Notes under the pieces: generated by a model
What the model was told of the DNA's origin: nothing
Seen by the model: the letters and a program-made list of their open reading frames with translations, nothing else
The model's database searches: none
Assembly (NCBI GenBank): GCA_003170295.1
Contig: PNAJ01000162.1
Coordinates: forward strand, 51,028-115,027
Length of the DNA: 64,000 bases
Origin: Bryobacterales bacterium
GTDB lineage: Bacteria > Acidobacteriota > Terriglobia > Bryobacterales > Bryobacteraceae
Direction of reading: 5' to 3'
Program-made: the position numbers and the translations under genes
Shown: positions 59,756-64,000 of the stretch, one piece after another
Layout of the letters: each line of letters begins with the position of its first letter
Position numbering within the stretch: position 1 is the stretch's first letter

Positions 59756-62700
59756 CTACACCGTGGTAGCGGCGCTTGGAAAAGTCGTTTGCGAAACCTC
59801 GTGATCCCGGCCAATCCACACGCGCAGAACGGAGAACAACTGTTCGAGGTCAACGGGCTTTGTGATGTAGTCGGACGCGCCGGCTTCAATACACTTGGCG
59901 CGATCTCCTTTCATGGCCTTGGCGGTCAGCGCGATAATCGGAATCGACTTGAACTGGGACATCTGCCGGATGGCCCTCATGGTTTCGTAGCCATCCATCT
60001 CCGGCATCATGATATCCATGAGCACAAGATCGATATTTCGCGATCCCAGCATGTTAATCCCGTCCCTGCCGTTTTCGGCATGCAATACTTCCAAGTGACG
60101 TTCTTCCAGGAGACTCGTCAGTGCGAAGATGTTCCGTACGTCGTCGTCGACCACCAGAACGGTCTTGCCCGACAACGCCGGATCCGTTGAGTTTAGGCGC
60201 TCCAGGATTTGGCGCTGTCCGGGACGGAGATCCGATTCGGCGCGGTGGAGCAGGAGAACCGTTTGGTTCAGCAGGCTTTCCGGAGAATGCACCAACTTGA
60301 CCACACTCGTCCTTGCCAGGCGCGCCAGGTCCAGTTCATCCTGCAGGGTGATCGTTCGCGCCGCCAGAACGACGATCGGCGGCACGTGCGGGACAAGTTG
60401 GGCCTGAATCCGCTCCACCAGTTGCACCACGTTGAGGTCTTGAAGTTGCGGCCGCACCACGATTGCATCGATATATTGGCTGCCTGTCAGCATGATCGCT
60501 TCGCCTCCGGTCTCCGCCGTAAGGACTTCGATATCCGGCGCCTCCAATGTTTCCAGAATTCCAGCCCGCTCCGGCTGATCGGGACCTACGAGCAGCAGCT
60601 TTTTCACGCGCAGCCTGGTGGAATGCTCGATCGCGCCAAAAACCTCGGCGAGCGACTCGTTCGCGACCGATTTCTCCAGGTAGCTGATGGCGCCCAAGGC
60701 GAGTCCCCGCCGCCGGTTTTCGTCTCCGGAAATGACATGAACGGGTATGTGGCGTGTGGCCGTGTCGTGCTTCAGGCGATCGAGGATCGTCCATCCCGCC
60801 ATATCCGGAAGGCCGATGTCGAGGGTTATCGCGCCGGGCTTGAACTTCCGAGCCAGAGGGATGGCGCTCGCGCCGCGCGTGGCCACCAGCGCTTTGAGCC
60901 CTCGATCATGGGCCAGGTCCACTAGAATTCGCGCGAAGGTAATGTCATCTTCCACGATAAGCAATACCGTGTCACCCGGCTGGATCAGATTGCGGTCATC
61001 ATCCAGCGCCAACTCCTCGACCAGCTCCTGGTCGGCTATCGGAGAGGACAAAATTACGTCTACCTCATCCACAGAAACCGGGGTTCCCTGCCCAATGGCG
61101 AGCGGAGTTATCGTGAACGCCTCGCTTTTAGGCTGTTGCGCCGGAGTCATATAGGTCTGGGGCAAGTACAGCGTGAAGGTGCTGCCAACACTGGGGGCGC
61201 TCTGAAGGCGGATCTCACCCCCCAAGAGCCGCGCCAGTTCCCGGCTGATCGATAGTCCAAGTCCGGTGCCGCCGTACTTGCGGCTGGTGGTACCGTCGGC
61301 TTGCTGGAACGCTTCGAAAATGATCCGCTGCTTGTCCGTCTGAATACCGATTCCGGTGTCGGAGACCGAAAAGGCGACGACGGACTTGACCCGGGAAAGA
61401 ACCGGGTGATTCGGGCTCCAGCCGCTATTGGCCTTATCGATGGTGAGTCGAACGGTGCCGTGCTCGGTGAACTTGAGCGCGTTGGAGAGGAGATTCTTCA
61501 ACACTTGCTGAAGACGCTTGGCGTCGGTGTGCATGATCTCGTTGATCAGCGGCGTTCCCAAGTCGATCCCGAAATCCAGGCCCTTGCCCTCGGCCACATG
61601 CCGGAAGGTCTTGGAGCAATAGTCCTGAAGCTCGGTGAACCGCACGCCGCCCACGTCCACGTCCATCTTCCCGGATTCGATCTTGCTGAGATCCAGGATG
61701 TCGCTGATCAGGGCTAGCAGGTCGGTTCCAGAGGTATGGATAGTCTCGGCGAACTTGACCTGCTTCGTCGTCAGGTTCTTGTCTGTGTTCTCCGACAGCA
61801 TTCGGGCGAGAATCAGAAGATTGTTGAGAGGCGTCCGAAGCTCATGGCTCATATTGGCAAGGAACTCGCTCTTGTACTTGGACGTGAGCGCAAGCTGCTC
61901 GGCTTTTTCCTCCAACGCCTTCTTGGCCTGCTCCACTTCCCGGTTTTTAGCCTCGACCTCGGTCTTCTGTTCCGCGAGAAGTTGCGCCTTTTCCTGCAAT
62001 TCTTCGTTGGTGGTCTGGAGCTGAAGCTGCTGGCTCTGCAGCTCTTCGGCGAGCGCCTGACTCTGGAGCAGGAGCTGCTCCGTGCGCATGGTGGCCGCGA
62101 TGGTGTTGAGCACGATTCCGATCGATTGGGTGAGCTGATCGAGGAAAGCCAGATGAACGTCGCTGAACTGACCAAAGGAAGCGAGTTCGATGGCGGCCTT
62201 CACGTCGCCTTCGAACAACACCGGCAATACCACGATGCTCAACGGGGTGGCGCCGCCGAGGCTGGAGTTAATTCGCACATAATCACTCGGCACGTTCTTG
62301 ACGAGGATGCGTTCCTTCTCCTTGGCGCACTGCCCAACGAGCCCGGATCCGATCTTAAAAAACCTGGGGATCTCATCGCGTTCGTCAATTGCATATCCGG
62401 TGAGCAGCTTCAGAACGGGGCTGTCGTCGACGGTATCGGTGATGTAGAACGTTCCGTGTTGAGCGCCGATAAGGGGGGTAAGCTCGGAAAGCAGAAGCTG
62501 GGACACCGCAAGCAGGTCGCGCTGCCCCTGCATCATACCGGTGAATTTGGCGATATTGGTCTTTAGCCAATCCTGCTCATTGTTCTTGCGGGTGGTGGCC
62601 GCCAGATTCACAATCATCTCGTTGATGTTGTCTTTCAATGCGGCGACTTCGCCTTGGGCCTTCACAGCGATGGAGCGCGTCAAATCGCCCTTAGTAACGG

Positions 62701-64000
62701 CGGTAGCGACTTCCGCGATTGCTCGGACCTGGTTAGTAAGATTGGCCGCAAGTTGATTCACGTTGTCGGTAAGGTCGCGCCAGATGCCGGCGGCGCCGGG
62801 GACGCGCGCCTGACCGCCCAGCTTTCCTTCAATCCCGACCTCGCGAGCCACCGTAGTAACCTGATCGGCGAACGTCGCCAGCGTGTCAATCATCCCATTG
62901 ATGGTGTCGGCGAGCTCGGCAATCTCGCCCGTGGTTTCCAGAATGAGTTTGCGCTTGAGGTCGCCGTTGGCGACCGCGGTCACTACCTTGGCGATACCGC
63001 GAACCTGCGTGGTCAAGTTGGCCGCCATGGAATTCACATTGTCCGTGAGATCCTTCCACGTTCCGGCGACACCTTTAACTTCGGCCTGGCCTCCGAGCTT
63101 GCCATCGGTTCCAACTTCGCGAGCCACGCGCGTCACTTCGCTTGCGAACGAATTGAGCTGGTCCACCATCGTGTTGATGGTGTTTTTCAGTTCCAGGATT
63201 TCGCCCCGCACGTCGACAGTAATCTTGCGCGAAAGGTCGCCATTCGCGACGGCCGTGGTGACCTGGGCGATGTTGCGAACCTGCGCCGTCAGATTGCCGG
63301 CCATCGAATTCACGCTGTCGGTCAAATCTTTCCAGGTTCCAGCGACGCCCCTAACTTCCGCCTGGCCTCCGAGCTTACCCTCGGTTCCGACCTCGCGGGC
63401 CACGCGCGTAACTTCCGACGCGAAGGAGCTAAGCTGATCCACCATCGTGTTAATGGTGTTCTTCAGCTCCAGGATTTCCCCGCGGACGTCCACTGTAATT
63501 TTGCGGGACAAGTCCCCACGAGCCACGGCTGTGGTTACCTCCGCGATGTTGCGAACCTGATTAGTCAGGTTGCCGGCCATGAAGTTGACGTTATCCGTCA
63601 AGTCCTTCCACGTACCCGCCACTCCGCGCACCTCGGCTTGGCCTCCGAGCTTACCCTCGGTGCCAACTTCGCGCGCCACACGAGTAACTTCTGAAGCAAA
63701 GGAGCTGAGCTGGTCCACCATCGTGTTGATCGTGTTCTTAAGCTCCAGAATCTCGCCTCGAGCGTCAACGGTGATTTTGGTCGTTAAATCTCCACGCGCG
63801 ACAGCCGTCGTTACCCCTGCGATGTTGCGGACCTGATTAGTCAGGTTGCTCGCCATGTAGTTGACGCTGTCCGTGAGATCCTTCCACGTGCCCGCGACAC
63901 CGCGCACATCGGCCTGACCACCAAGCTTGCCCTCGGTGCCGACCTCGCGCGCCACGCGAGTTACTTCAGACGCAAACCCGTTGAGCTGATCCACCATGGT
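59756..64000 (-). CDS. Large multi-HAMP hybrid histidine kinase, 5'-truncated
   Basis: At least 1413 residues; the start lies beyond the window (the codon before the first visible Met continues TMVDQLNGFASEV). About five and a half tandem HAMP repeats of 92 residues come first (VRNIAEVTTAVARGDLSRKI, LKNTINTMVDQLSSFA), then GAF (about 480-630), a Gln/Glu coiled coil, HisKA with the histidine in NMSHELRTPLNN (about 717), HATPase (DTGIGIQTDKQR, GTGLGLSISRELA) and three receivers. Receivers 1 and 3 have their acceptor aspartate (ITLDIGLPDMAG, LVLMDIMMPEMDG); the middle one has Arg at that place (IVVRPQLQ). This is the Nik1/group III-like architecture. No membrane segment is visible. Confidence 0.93.
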   Translation of the reverse strand, partial: TMVDQLNGFASEVTRVAREVGTEGKLGGQADVRGVAGTWKDLTDSVNYMASNLTNQVRNIAGVTTAVARGDLTTKITVDARGEILELKNTINTMVDQLSSFASEVTRVAREVGTEGKLGGQAEVRGVAGTWKDLTDNVNFMAGNLTNQVRNIAEVTTAVARGDLSRKITVDVRGEILELKNTINTMVDQLSSFASEVTRVAREVGTEGKLGGQAEVRGVAGTWKDLTDSVNSMAGNLTAQVRNIAQVTTAVANGDLSRKITVDVRGEILELKNTINTMVDQLNSFASEVTRVAREVGTDGKLGGQAEVKGVAGTWKDLTDNVNSMAANLTTQVRGIAKVVTAVANGDLKRKLILETTGEIAELADTINGMIDTLATFADQVTTVAREVGIEGKLGGQARVPGAAGIWRDLTDNVNQLAANLTNQVRAIAEVATAVTKGDLTRSIAVKAQGEVAALKDNINEMIVNLAATTRKNNEQDWLKTNIAKFTGMMQGQRDLLAVSQLLLSELTPLIGAQHGTFYITDTVDDSPVLKLLTGYAIDERDEIPRFFKIGSGLVGQCAKEKERILVKNVPSDYVRINSSLGGATPLSIVVLPVLFEGDVKAAIELASFGQFSDVHLAFLDQLTQSIGIVLNTIAATMRTEQLLLQSQALAEELQSQQLQLQTTNEELQEKAQLLAEQKTEVEAKNREVEQAKKALEEKAEQLALTSKYKSEFLANMSHELRTPLNNLLILARMLSENTDKNLTTKQVKFAETIHTSGTDLLALISDILDLSKIESGKMDVDVGGVRFTELQDYCSKTFRHVAEGKGLDFGIDLGTPLINEIMHTDAKRLQQVLKNLLSNALKFTEHGTVRLTIDKANSGWSPNHPVLSRVKSVVAFSVSDTGIGIQTDKQRIIFEAFQQADGTTSRKYGGTGLGLSISRELARLLGGEIRLQSAPSVGSTFTLYLPQTYMTPAQQPKSEAFTITPLAIGQGTPVSVDEVDVILSSPIADQELVEELALDDDRNLIQPGDTVLLIVEDDITFARILVDLAHDRGLKALVATRGASAIPLARKFKPGAITLDIGLPDMAGWTILDRLKHDTATRHIPVHVISGDENRRRGLALGAISYLEKSVANESLAEVFGAIEHSTRLRVKKLLLVGPDQPERAGILETLEAPDIEVLTAETGGEAIMLTGSQYIDAIVVRPQLQDLNVVQLVERIQAQLVPHVPPIVVLAARTITLQDELDLARLARTSVVKLVHSPESLLNQTVLLLHRAESDLRPGQRQILERLNSTDPALSGKTVLVVDDDVRNIFALTSLLEERHLEVLHAENGRDGINMLGSRNIDLVLMDIMMPEMDGYETMRAIRQMSQFKSIPIIALTAKAMKGDRAKCIEAGASDYITKPVDLEQLFSVLRVWIGRDHEVSQTTFPSAATTV
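62613..64000 (-). repeat. Tandem 276-bp coding repeats (poly-HAMP)
   Basis: The in-frame Met codon of each unit falls at 63997, 63721, 63445, 63169, 62893 and 62617, exactly 276 bases apart. The four units nearest the window end are the most alike, with long stretches of DNA identity; the last two have diverged. Such an array is prone to recombination and to assembly collapse, so the true number of units may be uncertain. Confidence 0.9.

Noticed and set aside
62613..64000. Regular repeats at the window end, checked as a CRISPR array
   Set aside because: Units are 276 bp without spacers and encode HAMP domains in one continuous frame.

Overview
The window looks like a chromosome segment from an Acidobacteriota species of the Solibacter/Bryobacter type (Bryobacterales). 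The evidence is a TIGR03435-family protein (the family is strongly expanded in Solibacter), three large two-module ABC permeases of the acidobacterial ADOP type (one behind a PadR regulator), Oar-like TonB receptors, a DUF1501 plus DUF1549/DUF1553 pair, FG-GAP/ASPIC and multihaem-TPR proteins, and two small sigma-70-like factors. This assignment is inference from gene content. No rRNA, tRNA, CRISPR array or replication origin was seen.

Layout: 1-5118 is a tripartite RND efflux operon (adaptor cut by the window edge, pump, NodT-type outer-membrane channel). 5163-6877 holds a cupin and an NHL-repeat protein. 7078-11101 is a complete sugar ABC importer operon. 11166-16318 holds a YVTN propeller, a small cytochrome, an ADOP permease, a dienelactone hydrolase and a tiny ORF. 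16392-18088 is a CpxAR-like two-component pair whose kinase has almost no periplasmic sensor. 18231-21512 holds the TIGR03435 protein, a decayed DHA2-type MFS remnant and a large TPR protein. 21749-26937 is a VgrG / beta-helix / DUF6931 / PAAR / C39-like peptidase operon, probably a type VI secretion spike-and-effector island without the sheath genes. 27296-35351 holds PadR plus ADOP, a frameshifted S9 peptidase, an ASCH-like protein and a third ADOP. 35643-46205 is a run of minus-strand genes: a hydrolase, a multihaem-TPR protein, an ASPIC-TPR protein, a GH53 galactanase and a TonB receptor. 46389-50130 is a NarL-type regulator facing a frameshifted propeller histidine kinase. 50164-53623 is the DUF1501/DUF1549 pair. 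53789-64000 is a signalling block: two paralogous sigma factors, an NtrC-type activator, a single-domain receiver, a hybrid kinase and a very large multi-HAMP hybrid kinase cut by the window end.

The features that gene calls do not explain are regulatory or repetitive. A bipartite promoter-like motif, AAC-N17/18-GTCTAA, precedes four genes; at two of them it sits so close to ATG that the mRNA should be leaderless. Three intergenic palindromic elements have similar nested fold-back structure but different sequence. A 32-bp REP-like repeat occurs three times and supplies the C-terminal codons of a permease. At least four genes carry frameshifts or decay, so either the genome is eroding locally or the assembly contains small indels.
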